A stretch of DNA of 34,028 nt from positions 1 to 34,028 of the forward strand of contig JAJZPN010000017.1 of the NCBI GenBank assembly GCA_021811145.1, read 5' to 3'. Each line of letters opens with the position of its first letter. Within the stretch, counting starts at the first letter, position 1. The position numbers were made by a program, and so were the translations under genes. Origin of the DNA: Pseudomonadota bacterium. Its GTDB lineage: Bacteria > Pseudomonadota > Gammaproteobacteria > Burkholderiales > Ferrovaceae. This document shows positions 16,885-26,269 of the stretch, piece by piece. The notes under the pieces are model-generated. The model saw nothing but the letters and a program-made list of their open reading frames with translations, made no database searches and was not told the origin of the DNA.

Positions 16885-17895
16885 ATGAATAAAAAACAAT
16901 TAACAATTAATGTGCTCTTTGGTGGAGACAGTAGCGAAAGAGATGTATCCATTGCAAGTGGCGCGCAGGTGGTTAAGGCCTTAAGAGAGCGCTCACATCA
17001 TGTTAATGCGATTGATACGGCCGTAGGCTTATTGTCCAATGAGCAAGAAAATCAATTATTTAATAAAACCGTCTCTCTATCCCCGCCCTCTGTTGCGGGT
17101 AATGAACTACAAGCGGTGTTTAAATGGCTGCAATTACCACAAATTATGGCTGCTGATTTATGGTTTATTGCTCTTCATGGTGGTTCTGGAGAAGATGGAC
17201 GTTGGCAAGGGCTGTTAGCCATGACGGGAATCCCTTTTACCGGTAGCTCTGTACTGGGTAGTGCCTTAGCCATGGATAAAGATATGGCTAAAAGAGTATT
17301 ACGTCAGGCAGGCTTACCAACACCTAACTGGTTAATGGCGCCAGCCAGTGTAGAAGAAGTTGAGCGACAACTAGGTTGGCCGGTGGTGGTCAAGCCCAGT
17401 AAACAAGGATCCACAGTGGGGTTATCAATTGTTCGCGAAGCTGATCAATTAGATAAAGCCATCTCTCTTGCCTATCAGCATGACGATGAAGTCATGATTG
17501 AGGCGTTTATCCCCGGACGAGAACTGACCTGCCCTGTACTGAATAACAGCGCGCTACCGGTTGGCGAAATTATTTTAAAGCGTGGAGAAATCTTTGATTA
17601 TGAAGCCAAGTATCAGCCAGGAGGGGCGGAGGAAGTGTTTCCTGCAGATTTGACCAAAGAGTTAACAGAAGAGGTACAGAACTTGTCCTTGAGCATTCAT
17701 CAGGCATTAAAGTTAACAGGGTATAGTCGCAGTGATTTTAGATTAGATGCGCAAGGAAAACTGTGGTGTTTAGAGGTTAATACTCTGCCTGGACTTACAG
17801 CCATGAGTTTACTTCCTCAATCCGCTCGGGTAGCTGGAATCTCTTTTGCTGAACTTATTGAATCTGTCTGTTTTAGTGCCTTGGAGAACGCGTAG
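16885..17895 (+). CDS. ddl: D-alanine--D-alanine ligase
   Basis: This 336-aa ATP-grasp ligase joins two D-alanines for the peptidoglycan stem peptide. NVLFGGDSSERDVSIASG (9-26) is the first-substrate site. HGGSGEDG (98-105) and GSSVLGSALAMDK (120-132) follow. The ATP site is KPSKQGSTVGL (170-180), and RSDFRL with EVNTLPGLT (297-305) carries the magnesium ligands. Ddl genes in this lineage usually sit in the division and cell-wall cluster; here the gene is beside ppc, so it may be a second copy or a relocated one. The AGGA before the ATG is too close to be an ideal ribosome-binding site. The last 23 nt overlap gshB on the other strand. Confidence 0.9.
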   Translation: MNKKQLTINVLFGGDSSERDVSIASGAQVVKALRERSHHVNAIDTAVGLLSNEQENQLFNKTVSLSPPSVAGNELQAVFKWLQLPQIMAADLWFIALHGGSGEDGRWQGLLAMTGIPFTGSSVLGSALAMDKDMAKRVLRQAGLPTPNWLMAPASVEEVERQLGWPVVVKPSKQGSTVGLSIVREADQLDKAISLAYQHDDEVMIEAFIPGRELTCPVLNNSALPVGEIILKRGEIFDYEAKYQPGGAEEVFPADLTKELTEEVQNLSLSIHQALKLTGYSRSDFRLDAQGKLWCLEVNTLPGLTAMSLLPQSARVAGISFAELIESVCFSALENA

Positions 17896-18826
17896 TGAGA
17901 GAGCGTTCTATTTCGATAATAGTCTTTTCAGCAATATCCTCACCTGTTTGATCACGAATTTCTTTCATACAGGTGGGGCTTGTCACATTTATTTCGGTAA
18001 GAAAACCGCCAATAATATCTAATCCTACGATAAATAAACCCTTGTCGATTAAAAAGGGTGAGAGCGTTAAAGCGATTTCTTTTTCTTTCTCAGTCAATGG
18101 CATGGCTACACCTTGCCCTCCCGCAGCTAAATTACCACGCGTTTCACCTTTTTGAGGGATGCGTGCCAATGCATGCTCCGCTGGTATGCCATTTATCACT
18201 AAGACTCGTTTGTCGCCTTCTTTGATGGCAGGAATAAAACGCTGAGCCATAATCGCACGGGTGGAGTGATGAGTCAGGGTTTCGATGATGACATTAAGAT
18301 TGGCGTCCTGGGGGGTGACTTTAAATATACCACTGCCACCCATGGCATCAAGCGGCTTTAAGATCACCTCTTGATGGTCGATAACAAAGGCTTTAATTTC
18401 CTCTGGCCTACTCGTGACAAGAAGGGGTGGTATAAATTGAGGAAACAATGTGGTACTGAGTTTTTCGTTGTAGGTTCTTAAGCTATTAGGTTTATTTAAA
18501 ACCAAAACTCCTTGCCTTTCTGCTGTTTCAAGTAAGTAAGTGGTTACTATATAGTTCATACTCAGTGGTGGGTCAACACGCATGATGACTGCATCAAACT
18601 CAGTTAATGAACATTTAACACTGTTGCCAAGATAATGGCCCTTTTGTGAGTCGTAAAATACTTGATGACCAAAAGCTTCAACTTGGTGATGATTAAGTTG
18701 CAGATTATGCTGCTCTATCACTACGGTTTCATGATGCCGTAATTGTGCGGCACGAATTAGCTCTAAAGATGAGTCTTTTTTAGGATTAAGAGAAACAAAA
18801 GGATCAATAATGAAAGCGATATTCAT
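17873..18826 (-). CDS. gshB: Glutathione synthetase
   Basis: This 317-aa ATP-grasp enzyme adds glycine to gamma-glutamylcysteine to make glutathione. Family motifs are MRVDPP (82-87), NKPNSLRTYNEKL (111-123), the ATP-binding KPLDAMGGSGIF (157-168), and near the end GLDIIGGFLTEINVTSPT, which carries metal and ATP ligands. Length equals E. coli GshB (about 316 aa). It lies 12 nt after gshA with an AAAGG ribosome-binding site, so the pathway forms an operon. Confidence 0.97.
   Translation of the reverse strand: MNIAFIIDPFVSLNPKKDSSLELIRAAQLRHHETVVIEQHNLQLNHHQVEAFGHQVFYDSQKGHYLGNSVKCSLTEFDAVIMRVDPPLSMNYIVTTYLLETAERQGVLVLNKPNSLRTYNEKLSTTLFPQFIPPLLVTSRPEEIKAFVIDHQEVILKPLDAMGGSGIFKVTPQDANLNVIIETLTHHSTRAIMAQRFIPAIKEGDKRVLVINGIPAEHALARIPQKGETRGNLAAGGQGVAMPLTEKEKEIALTLSPFLIDKGLFIVGLDIIGGFLTEINVTSPTCMKEIRDQTGEDIAEKTIIEIERSLTTRSPRH
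17885..17909 (+). terminator. Candidate terminator hairpin at the ddl/gshB junction
   Basis: AGAACGC (17885-17891) pairs perfectly with GCGTTCT (17903-17909) around an 11-nt loop that contains the ddl stop codon. The following bases, ATTTCGAT, are only partly T-rich. It lies within the 3' end of gshB on the other strand. The stem is modest, so partial termination or 3'-end protection is as likely. Confidence 0.3.
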
Positions 18827-18838
18827 ATTTACATACCT

Positions 18839-20128
18839 TTAAACAGAGGGATTGGCTTCTCTTTCCATGTATTCGAGCTCTCTTGCTGCAGCAAGCATAG
18901 CAAGGCGAGCGACCACACCATAGGTATAAAAGCGATTGGGTGTGGCATCAAAATTTTGTGATTGATCAGGTGCAATAGTCTCGGTTTCAAAGGCTAAAGG
19001 AACAAACTTTGCGCCAGGCGCATTTAAGTTCTCATCAATACCTCGTTCGGTGTGCACACGATAAAAGCCACCCACAACAAAGTGATCAATCATGTACACA
19101 ACCGGTTCTGCAACAGCACCGTCCACATTCTCAAAGGTATAAACCCCTTCTTGAAGTAACACTTCCCGCACCACCTGTCCTTCTTTAATAACGGACATTT
19201 TATTGCGTTGTTTACGATTTAGATTCATCACATCATCCGGGCTTTTAACGGTCATAATCCCCATACCGTAAGTACCTGAATCCGCTTTGATAATGACAAA
19301 TGGGTCATCTTTAATATCGTATTCGGTGTATTTCAGCTTAATTTTGGCTAACAATTGCTCTACTTTATTAGCTAAAGCCTCTTGGCTGCTGGTATCGTTA
19401 AAGTCAATATCTTTAGCGTGATCAAAATAAGGGTTAATGACCCAAGGATCAAGATGAATTAGCTCAGAAAACTCTTTTGCTACATCATTAAACGCACTAA
19501 AGTGAAGCGATTTCTTGCGTGTTGACCATCCTGCAAACAAAGGAGGGACAATATGTTGATTAATATCTTTTAAAATATCAGGAATGCCTGCAGATAAATC
19601 GTTGTTCAATATCACAGCGCAGGGATCATAGTCTTTTAAGCCAACCCGTTTCCCTGATTTAATAATTGGTTCAAGAACCAAATGGTCCCCTGAGGGAAGA
19701 TCAAAACGAGTGGGTTCTGTAATCTCTGGGAGAAGTGAGCCAATTCTTACAGCAAAACCTGCTCTCTGAAGTAGAGTTTTGAGTGCCGCCACATTCTCAA
19801 GGTAAAAAGTATTGCGCGTATGGTTTTCAGGAATAAATAAAAATTGCCTTGTATCAGGACAGATTTTTTCAACGGCAGTCATCAGTGCCTGAATACATAA
19901 CGGATAAAACTCAGGTCTAAGGTTATTAAACCCTGCTGGAAATAAATTAGTATCCACAGGGGCTAATTTAAAACCCGAGTTACGTAAATCAACGGAGGTA
20001 TACAAAGGGGCAGGATGTTCAATCCACTGTTGGCGAAACCAATGCTCAATGGTCGGCATAGAATCGAGAATATGGGATTCCAGTGCTTGCAATGGGCCAG
20101 TAAGAGCTGTCGATAAGTGAGGAACCAT
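18839..20128 (-). CDS. gshA: Glutamate--cysteine ligase (proteobacterial GshA type)
   Basis: This 429-aa enzyme forms gamma-glutamylcysteine, the first step of glutathione synthesis. It belongs to the distinct GshA type seen in many betaproteobacteria and related groups, not the E. coli-type fold family by sequence. Landmarks are SVDLRNSGFKLAPVDTNLFP (45-64), NNDLSAG (175-181), KSLHFSAFNDVAKEF and the nucleotide-binding-like VIIKADSGTYGMGIM (278-292). The start has a good Shine-Dalgarno (GAAAGGAT). It is followed directly by gshB and is divergent from the SUF operon; both serve thiol and redox handling. Confidence 0.95.
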   Translation of the reverse strand: MVPHLSTALTGPLQALESHILDSMPTIEHWFRQQWIEHPAPLYTSVDLRNSGFKLAPVDTNLFPAGFNNLRPEFYPLCIQALMTAVEKICPDTRQFLFIPENHTRNTFYLENVAALKTLLQRAGFAVRIGSLLPEITEPTRFDLPSGDHLVLEPIIKSGKRVGLKDYDPCAVILNNDLSAGIPDILKDINQHIVPPLFAGWSTRKKSLHFSAFNDVAKEFSELIHLDPWVINPYFDHAKDIDFNDTSSQEALANKVEQLLAKIKLKYTEYDIKDDPFVIIKADSGTYGMGIMTVKSPDDVMNLNRKQRNKMSVIKEGQVVREVLLQEGVYTFENVDGAVAEPVVYMIDHFVVGGFYRVHTERGIDENLNAPGAKFVPLAFETETIAPDQSQNFDATPNRFYTYGVVARLAMLAAARELEYMEREANPSV

Positions 20129-20186
20129 ACTAATCCTTTCTAAAAAAACCCAGAGACAGAAGATTGTGCGCTGGGGAACAAAATAG

Positions 20187-20199
20187 TACTATAATAGTC
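20187..20199 (+). promoter_or_regulatory. IscR-like operator overlapping the -10 box of the SUF operon
   Basis: The sequence TACTATAATAGTC is an inverted repeat (TACTA-TAA-TAGTC) that resembles the core of the IscR type 1 site, GACTA-AAA-TAGTC. It contains a perfect TATAAT at 20190-20195, so a bound Rrf2 regulator would block RNA polymerase. No good -35 box is found at 17 nt, which is common for such promoters. It is 49 nt upstream of the Rrf2 gene. The outer flanks match the IscR consensus poorly, so the exact regulator is inferred. Confidence 0.5.
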
Positions 20200-20247
20200 C
20201 ACTTTAATGAAAGTGTTTTTATAATTATATCTAAGGCTATATTGCAA

Positions 20248-20709
20248 ATGATCAAGATGGGGAAACTCACCGATTATGGGACATTAATGATGACATATCT
20301 CGCCAGAGAACCCAAACGTCTTCATTCTGCCCAAGATATCGCTCAAGCTATTGGGATTAATGTCCCAACAGCCACCAAGGTATTAAAAATGCTTACTCGA
20401 TCAGGGCTACTAGAGTCTCATCGAGGAATTAAAGGGGGCTATATATTAGCCAAAACACCAGTAGATATTACCATGGCCGACATCATTGGTGCATTAGAGG
20501 GGCCTATAGGTCTTACGGACTGTGGTACCTCTGATCAACCAGGTAACTGTCAGCGAGAAAGATCGTGTTCAGTTAAAGCCAACTGGCAACGTATTAGTCA
20601 AGCAGTCAATGATGCACTAGCTAGTGTCAGTCTTGCAGAAATGACTGTTCCAGTCGCTCAACCCATTGTTATGAAGCGCCCATCTAAAGCAGAACAGGTT
20701 ACATTATGA
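20248..20709 (+). CDS. Rrf2-family SUF operon transcriptional regulator
   Basis: This 153-aa winged-helix regulator controls iron-sulphur cluster assembly genes. [19 protein letters not shown] and the recognition region [22 protein letters not shown] with [10 protein letters not shown] give the Rrf2 fold. Three cysteines, in [15 protein letters not shown] and RSCSVKANW, are placed to hold a 2Fe-2S cluster, as in IscR and the SUF-specific Rrf2 regulators of Xanthomonas-type operons. The frame runs back to a TTG at 20164, but that lies upstream of the -10 box, so I place the start at ATG 20248, with AAGG 11 nt before it. Its stop overlaps the sufB start by 4 nt. Autoregulation through the upstream palindrome is likely. 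Confidence 0.9.
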   Translation: MIKMGKLTDYGTLMMTYLAREPKRLHSAQDIAQAIGINVPTATKVLKMLTRSGLLESHRGIKGGYILAKTPVDITMADIIGALEGPIGLTDCGTSDQPGNCQRERSCSVKANWQRISQAVNDALASVSLAEMTVPVAQPIVMKRPSKAEQVTL

Positions 20710-22154
20710 ATAACAGCACAACACAACTTGAAGAAATCATTAGCCAAGAGTATCAACATGGCTTTGAAACTGCAGTAGAGTCTGATGAAATCCCCAAAGG
20801 GTTGTCAGAGGATACAGTACGGCTAATTTCAGCGAAAAAGAACGAACCCGAATTTTTGTTAGAGTGGCGTTTGAATGCCTTTCGCAAATGGCAAGAAATG
20901 ACCCCCCCTCAATGGGCAGATGTACACTATCCTGCGATAGATTACCAAGACATCATTTACTATTCTGCGCCTAAATCACAAAAAGAAGGGCCTAAAAGCC
21001 TCGATGAGGTCGATCCAGAATTATTGAAAACCTATGAAAAATTAGGCATTCCTTTGCATGAAAGAGCCATGCTAGCTGGCGTGGCTGTTGATGCCGTATT
21101 TGACAGTGTATCCGTGGCAACAACCTTTAAAGATAAACTCGCAGAAAAAGGCATTATATTTTGCTCATTTTCTGAGGCAGTTCAGCACCATCCAGAGTTA
21201 ATTCAACAATACTTAGGTACGGTTGTTCCTGTCCAAGATAACTTCTATGCAGCATTAAATTCCGCTGTATTTAGTGATGGATCATTTGTTTATATTCCTC
21301 CAGGGGTACGCTGCCCTATGGAGTTATCCACTTACTTCAGGATTAATGCAAAAAATACGGGACAATTTGAGCGTACTCTTATCATTGCCGATAAGGATGC
21401 TTATGTCAGTTACCTAGAAGGTTGTACAGCACCAATGCGTGATGAAAACCAATTACATGCTGCGGTGGTGGAATTGGTGGCATTAGAGAATGCCACGATT
21501 AAATATTCAACTGTACAAAACTGGTATCCAGGTGACAAAGAGGGGCGCGGTGGGATTTATAACTTCGTGACAAAACGAGGTGATTGTCGTGGTGCGAAAT
21601 CCAAAATCTCTTGGACCCAGGTAGAAACGGGCTCTGCTATTACTTGGAAATACCCAAGTGTTATTTTACGTGGTGATGATTCAGTAGGTGAATTCTACTC
21701 GGTAGCGCTGACCAACCATCGTCAGCAAGCTGATACCGGTACCAAGATGATTCATATTGGTAAAAATACGAAAAGCACTATTGTTTCAAAAGGTATTTCC
21801 GCAGGGTTTGGTAAACAGTCATACCGTGGTTTAGTGCGCATCGCTAAAAGTGCTGTGAATGCCAGAAACTATACGCAATGTGATTCATTGTTAATGGGTG
21901 ACAGATGTATTGCTAATACCTTCCCCTACATTGAAGTAAAAAATGCCTCAGCACAAGTTGAGCACGAGGCGTCCACCTCACGCATAGGTGAAGACCAGTT
22001 GTTTTTCTGTAGACAGAGAGGTTTGTCAGCGGAAGATGCTGTATCGATGATAGTGAACGGTTTTTGTAAGGAAGTCTTTAAAGAGTTGCCTATGGAGTTT
22101 GCCGTAGAAGCACAAAAACTCCTGGGTGTTAGTTTAGAAGGTAGCGTTGGCTAA
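20706..22154 (+). CDS. sufB: Fe-S cluster scaffold subunit SufB
   Basis: This 482-aa core protein of the SufBCD complex assembles nascent iron-sulphur clusters in the cytosol. Typical blocks are [40 protein letters not shown], the beta-helix core with [20 protein letters not shown] and [17 protein letters not shown], and [11 protein letters not shown] near the C-terminus with a conserved Cys. Length is close to the E. coli protein (495 aa). Translation is coupled to the regulator gene (ATGA overlap), and sufC follows after 12 nt. Confidence 0.98.
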   Translation: MNNSTTQLEEIISQEYQHGFETAVESDEIPKGLSEDTVRLISAKKNEPEFLLEWRLNAFRKWQEMTPPQWADVHYPAIDYQDIIYYSAPKSQKEGPKSLDEVDPELLKTYEKLGIPLHERAMLAGVAVDAVFDSVSVATTFKDKLAEKGIIFCSFSEAVQHHPELIQQYLGTVVPVQDNFYAALNSAVFSDGSFVYIPPGVRCPMELSTYFRINAKNTGQFERTLIIADKDAYVSYLEGCTAPMRDENQLHAAVVELVALENATIKYSTVQNWYPGDKEGRGGIYNFVTKRGDCRGAKSKISWTQVETGSAITWKYPSVILRGDDSVGEFYSVALTNHRQQADTGTKMIHIGKNTKSTIVSKGISAGFGKQSYRGLVRIAKSAVNARNYTQCDSLLMGDRCIANTFPYIEVKNASAQVEHEASTSRIGEDQLFFCRQRGLSAEDAVSMIVNGFCKEVFKELPMEFAVEAQKLLGVSLEGSVG

Positions 22155-22166
22155 AGAGAGAATAAC

Positions 22167-22934
22167 ATGTTAGAGATTAAAGGATTACAGGCAACAGTTG
22201 CAGATAAAAGCATTCTCAAGGGAATTGATTTAACTATTAATCCAGGTGAAGTGCATGCCATTATGGGCCCTAATGGCTCTGGCAAAAGTACCTTATCAAA
22301 TGTGTTAGCAGGCAGAGAACATATAGATGTGACAGCAGGTCAAGTTCTCTATCATGGTAAAAATTTGTTGGATATGGATGTAGAAGAACGTGCCAGAGAA
22401 GGCTTGTTTTTAGCATTTCAATATCCTGTTGAAATACCTGGAGTGGGTAATATCTATTTATTAAAGGCAGCGCTTAACGCAAAGCGTAAACACCAAGGAT
22501 TACCTGAGCTTGATGCCATGGACTTTTTGAATTTAGTGAAAGAAAAAGTCAAACTCATGGAAATGAATGAAGCCATGCTATATCGTTCGGTGAACGAAGG
22601 CTTTTCTGGTGGTGAAAAGAAAAGAAATGAAATTTTACAAATGGCTGTACTAGAGCCGGCCCTAGCTATTTTAGATGAAACCGACTCGGGTCTTGATATC
22701 GATGCATTGAAAATTGTTGCCAAAGGAGTGAACAGTTTAAGAAGTCCTGAGCGCTCCATGATTCTCGTGACTCACTATCAACGATTACTTGATTACATCA
22801 AACCAGATTTTGTTCATGTATTAGCAGGCGGAAAAATTGTTCGCTCTGGTGGACCTGAACTTGCTCTTGAGTTAGAAAAAGAAGGATATGCATGGATTGA
22901 TCCTTCAGAAAAACAATCTACAGTGAATTTGTAA
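22167..22934 (+). CDS. sufC: Fe-S assembly ATPase SufC
   Basis: This 255-aa ABC-type ATPase drives conformational change in the SufBCD scaffold; unlike transporters it is cytosolic. It shows Walker [10 protein letters not shown] (34-42), Q-loop [12 protein letters not shown] (81-92), the SufC-type signature [12 protein letters not shown] (145-156), Walker [13 protein letters not shown] (166-177) and the switch His in LVTHYQRLL. The ribosome-binding site is GAGAG upstream of the ATG. Its stop is 1 nt before sufD. Confidence 0.98.
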   Translation: MLEIKGLQATVADKSILKGIDLTINPGEVHAIMGPNGSGKSTLSNVLAGREHIDVTAGQVLYHGKNLLDMDVEERAREGLFLAFQYPVEIPGVGNIYLLKAALNAKRKHQGLPELDAMDFLNLVKEKVKLMEMNEAMLYRSVNEGFSGGEKKRNEILQMAVLEPALAILDETDSGLDIDALKIVAKGVNSLRSPERSMILVTHYQRLLDYIKPDFVHVLAGGKIVRSGGPELALELEKEGYAWIDPSEKQSTVNL

Positions 22935-22935
22935 T

Positions 22936-24219
22936 ATGGAAGTGATTAATCATTATCAAGAACAGTATCAGGAGTTAAGTAGTCAAGACGCTGATTCTAC
23001 TAAGTTATATAGACAGCAAGCTTGGGAGAGATTTTCCACTTTACGTTTTCCAACACTTAAAGTTGAAGATTGGAAATACACTTCTACAGCTGCGTTACAA
23101 AAACTATTATTTACCTTAACGACAAATAAGACTTCTGCTATTGATTGGCAGCAAGTGAGTCGACGTTTAGCGCTTCCTCAAGCACAACACATTATTGTGT
23201 TGGTAGATGGTCAACTCAAGCAAGACTATTCAACTATTAATCAGTTACCCAGCGCAATTACTCTACAACACTGGGCTGATATGAATGAGTCTGAAAAAGA
23301 AGCGCTTCAAAAAGAGTTGGCTCAACTGCATCATACCGATGGTCTTAGCGCTTTAAACGGGGCATTATTAAACCAGGGTATTTGTATTCATGTGGCGAAA
23401 GACTGTGTATTGGCAGAGCCAATTTTACTGGTCCATGTGACAACGCAGCCCATGGCAGCAAACTATGCCGCTCAACACATTATGCTCGGTGACAACGCTG
23501 ATGTAACTATCGTTGAACAGTATATTAGCCTTACTGATGACTCTTACTTAAATAGCGTAGTACATAAATATTGCTTAGGGAATAATGCTTCTCTAAATTA
23601 CGTTAAATTACAACAAGAGGGTAATCAAGGGTTTCATCTCTCCTACACAGATATTGAGCAATCTCAAGATAGTCATTTTCATGGATCTTATTTTGCTTTG
23701 TCAGGGCAATGGGGTAGAAATAATATAGCCACACGATTAATGGGAAAACATGCTCATGCAACCATGAATGGTATGTACCACATTACTCATAAATCATTGC
23801 AAGATTTCCATACGCTCATTCATCATCAAGTGGCAGAGTGTTCTAGCAGCGAATTATTCAAAGGGGTGTTAGATGGAGCCGGTAGAGCGGTGTTTAATGG
23901 ACGTATTGTTGTAGATCAAGATGCCCAGCATACAGAGAGCCAGCAAGCAAACCATAATCTGATTTTGTCAGACCAAGCTGAAGTAGACACTAAACCACAA
24001 TTAGAGATTTTTGCTGATGACGTGAAATGTGCTCACGGTACAACAATTGGTCAGATTAATGAAGAACAATGGTTTTATTTGTGTTCACGTGGTATCGATA
24101 AAGAATTAGCAAAAAAAATGTTAATTGAAGGATTTGTTATTGATGTGGCTGGTCAGATTAACAATACAGACTTAAAGCACACCATCGAAAACTTATTACG
24201 CGAGTCATTAAATGTTTAA
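22936..24219 (+). CDS. sufD: Fe-S cluster assembly protein SufD
   Basis: This 427-aa protein pairs with SufB in the SufBC2D complex. It has the N-terminal helical region WERFSTLRFPTLKVEDWKYT, a beta-helix core, and the C-terminal block VDTKPQLEIFADDVKCAHGTT IGQINEEQWFYLCSRGI, whose His corresponds to the one implicated in cluster formation. SufB and SufD share the C-terminal UPF0051 fold. The gene begins 1 nt after sufC and overlaps sufS by 8 nt. Confidence 0.96.
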   Translation: MEVINHYQEQYQELSSQDADSTKLYRQQAWERFSTLRFPTLKVEDWKYTSTAALQKLLFTLTTNKTSAIDWQQVSRRLALPQAQHIIVLVDGQLKQDYSTINQLPSAITLQHWADMNESEKEALQKELAQLHHTDGLSALNGALLNQGICIHVAKDCVLAEPILLVHVTTQPMAANYAAQHIMLGDNADVTIVEQYISLTDDSYLNSVVHKYCLGNNASLNYVKLQQEGNQGFHLSYTDIEQSQDSHFHGSYFALSGQWGRNNIATRLMGKHAHATMNGMYHITHKSLQDFHTLIHHQVAECSSSELFKGVLDGAGRAVFNGRIVVDQDAQHTESQQANHNLILSDQAEVDTKPQLEIFADDVKCAHGTTIGQINEEQWFYLCSRGIDKELAKKMLIEGFVIDVAGQINNTDLKHTIENLLRESLNV

Positions 24220-25432
24220 TGTAGAACAAGTACGTGAACAATTTCCTATTTTAAAAAGCACGGTCAGAGGTAAACCGCTTGTTTACCTAGATAACGCAGC
24301 GACTACTCAAAAGCCACAGTCAGTGATCGATGCTGAGTCTCATTATTATGATGCGTTAAACGCCAATGTTCATCGTGGTGTACATAAATTGAGTCAAGAT
24401 GCTACCGATGCATTTGAAAAAGCACGCGATACAATTCAGCATTTTATTGGTGCGCAGCATCGTGAAGAAATTATTTTTACACGTGGTGCTACAGAAGCCA
24501 TTAACCTTGTTGCCAGTAGTTGGGGTAGAGCCAATTTACAAACAGGTGATGAAATTCTTTTAAGCCAGATGGAGCATCACGCTAATATTGTTCCATGGCA
24601 ATTAATCGCTGAGCAAACCGGTGCAGTGATTAAAGTGATTCCTATGGATGAAACAGGAACACTGAATTTAACCCAGTTCGAAGCGCTACTTACCCCCAAA
24701 ACCAAAATGCTTGGTATCACTCACGTGTCCAATGCATTAGGTACGGTTAATCCTGTACAGTACATGATTGAAAAAGCCCATCAAGTGGGTGCATTAGTAC
24801 TGGTAGATGGTGCCCAATCTATTTTGCATCATGCTATTAACGTTGTGGAATTGGATTGTGATTTTTTTGTGTTCTCAGGACATAAATTATATGGCCCAAC
24901 AGGTATTGGTGCTTTATACGGCAAAAAACACTTGCTCAATGCCATGCCGCCTTACCAAGCGGGTGGCGATATGATTTTTAAAGTGACCTTTGAAAAATCC
25001 ACATTTAATCATTTGCCTTATAAGTTTGAAGCAGGAACCCCGCATATAGCAGGAGCAATAGGTTTAGGTGCCGCTATAGAATTTGTTCAATCTGTGGGTT
25101 TACAACATATCGCAGCGCATGAAGCACAACTGTTAGCCTATGCCGCTGAGCAAGCTAAGTCTATTCCTCAATTAAGAATCGTTGGTCAAGCTAAAGAAAA
25201 AGTCAGCGTATTGTCTTTTGTGATGGAGGGAGTTCACCCTCATGATATCGGTACCATTTTAGACAGCGAAGGTGTGGCTATTCGTACAGGTCATCATTGT
25301 GCAATGCCAGTTATGGATTTTTTTAAGATTCCTGCTACAGCCCGTGCTTCTCTTGCACTTTATAATACCCAGCAAGATATTGATGCGTTGTTTACAGCAT
25401 TACATCGCGTAACGGAGATGTTTTTAAAATGA
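24212..25432 (+). CDS. sufS: Cysteine desulfurase SufS
   Basis: This 406-aa PLP enzyme (class V aminotransferase fold, group II desulfurase) takes sulphur from cysteine as a persulfide. YLDNAATTQKP (25-35), EHHANIVPWQ (121-130), the PLP lysine Lys225 in FSGHKLYGPTGIG, and the persulfide cysteine Cys363 in RTGHHCAMPVMDFF are all intact. Length equals E. coli SufS (406 aa). It overlaps sufD by 8 nt and sufU by 4 nt, so the operon is translationally coupled. Confidence 0.98.
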   Translation: MFNVEQVREQFPILKSTVRGKPLVYLDNAATTQKPQSVIDAESHYYDALNANVHRGVHKLSQDATDAFEKARDTIQHFIGAQHREEIIFTRGATEAINLVASSWGRANLQTGDEILLSQMEHHANIVPWQLIAEQTGAVIKVIPMDETGTLNLTQFEALLTPKTKMLGITHVSNALGTVNPVQYMIEKAHQVGALVLVDGAQSILHHAINVVELDCDFFVFSGHKLYGPTGIGALYGKKHLLNAMPPYQAGGDMIFKVTFEKSTFNHLPYKFEAGTPHIAGAIGLGAAIEFVQSVGLQHIAAHEAQLLAYAAEQAKSIPQLRIVGQAKEKVSVLSFVMEGVHPHDIGTILDSEGVAIRTGHHCAMPVMDFFKIPATARASLALYNTQQDIDALFTALHRVTEMFLK

Positions 25433-25872
25433 GCGATTTAAGAGAGTTATATCAAGAAGTTATTTTTGATCACAATAGACATCCACGTAATTTTGGTAAA
25501 TTAGTTAAGGCTAATCGCCATGCAGAGGGATTTAATCCCTTATGTGGTGATAGTCTGGATTTATATTTAATTGTTGATAACGATCGCATTACTGATATTA
25601 AGTTTGAAGGACAAGGTTGCGCTATTTCTACAGCCTCTGCTTCATTAATGACTGAAGTCTTAAAAGGTAAAACACTTACTGAAGCAGAACAACTGTTTGA
25701 AGGGTTTCATCAAATGGTGACGACTGGGCAACAACCCTCTTTTGATATTGGTAAATTGTCAGTCTTAGCGGGGGTGAGTGAATTTCCTGCACGCGTTAAA
25801 TGTGCATCACTTTCCTGGCATACGCTACATGCTGCCTTAAATAATTCAAATCAACCAGTTACGACGGAGTAA
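25429..25872 (+). CDS. sufU: SufU/NifU-like sulphur acceptor and scaffold protein
   Basis: This 147-aa IscU-fold protein takes sulphur from SufS. The three conserved cysteines are Cys39 (PLCGD, with Asp41), Cys64 (GQGCAIS) and Cys125 (RVKCASLSWHTL). The stretch VTTGQQPSFDIGKLSVLAGVSEFP before the third Cys is the insertion that marks SufU off from IscU. In operons of this type SufU takes the place of SufE, which is not present here, nor is SufA. The start ATGA overlaps the sufS stop. Confidence 0.94.
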   Translation: MSDLRELYQEVIFDHNRHPRNFGKLVKANRHAEGFNPLCGDSLDLYLIVDNDRITDIKFEGQGCAISTASASLMTEVLKGKTLTEAEQLFEGFHQMVTTGQQPSFDIGKLSVLAGVSEFPARVKCASLSWHTLHAALNNSNQPVTTE

Positions 25873-25875
25873 GTC

Positions 25876-26265
25876 ATGTCTGTATTAGATTGGTTTAATA
25901 AAGACCACACTACCCAACCCGGCGACGCATCTCAAGAACAGACACAGGAAGTGCGTGAAGATGAACTAGAAGGACTGGTCATTGATGCATTAAAAACAGT
26001 TTATGACCCCGAGATTCCAGTTAACATTTATGACTTGGGATTAATTTATGGTCTTGAAATTGATCACTCAACGGGTCATGTGGACATCGCCATGACATTG
26101 ACTGCTCCAGGATGCCCTGTTGCACAAACCTTTCCGGGAGAAGTGGAAAGACGCATTATGGAAGTGCCGGGTGTCAGCAGCGCTAAAGTGGAATTGGTAT
26201 GGGAACCACCTTGGACCAGGGATAGAATGAGCGAAACCGCTATGCTAACCCTGGGTATGCTCTAA
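25876..26265 (+). CDS. sufT: SufT, DUF59/MIP18-family Fe-S maturation protein
   Basis: This 129-aa protein has an acidic N-tail (about 1-30) and a DUF59/MIP18 domain: VIDALKTVYDPEIPVNIYDLG, LIYGLEID, then the Cys-containing APGCPVAQTFPGEV and the end VELVWEPPWTRDRMSETA. Relatives called SufT assist cluster maturation of client enzymes under heavy demand. It is the last SUF gene, 3 nt after sufU, and stops 4 nt before the convergent RND pump gene. Confidence 0.93.
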   Translation: MSVLDWFNKDHTTQPGDASQEQTQEVREDELEGLVIDALKTVYDPEIPVNIYDLGLIYGLEIDHSTGHVDIAMTLTAPGCPVAQTFPGEVERRIMEVPGVSSAKVELVWEPPWTRDRMSETAMLTLGML

Positions 26266-26269
26266 CAAC

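Noticed and set aside
20164..20247. N-terminal extension of the Rrf2 regulator from a TTG at 20164
   Set aside because: It would start upstream of the predicted -10 box and operator; the conserved Rrf2 N-terminus begins at the ATG at 20248.
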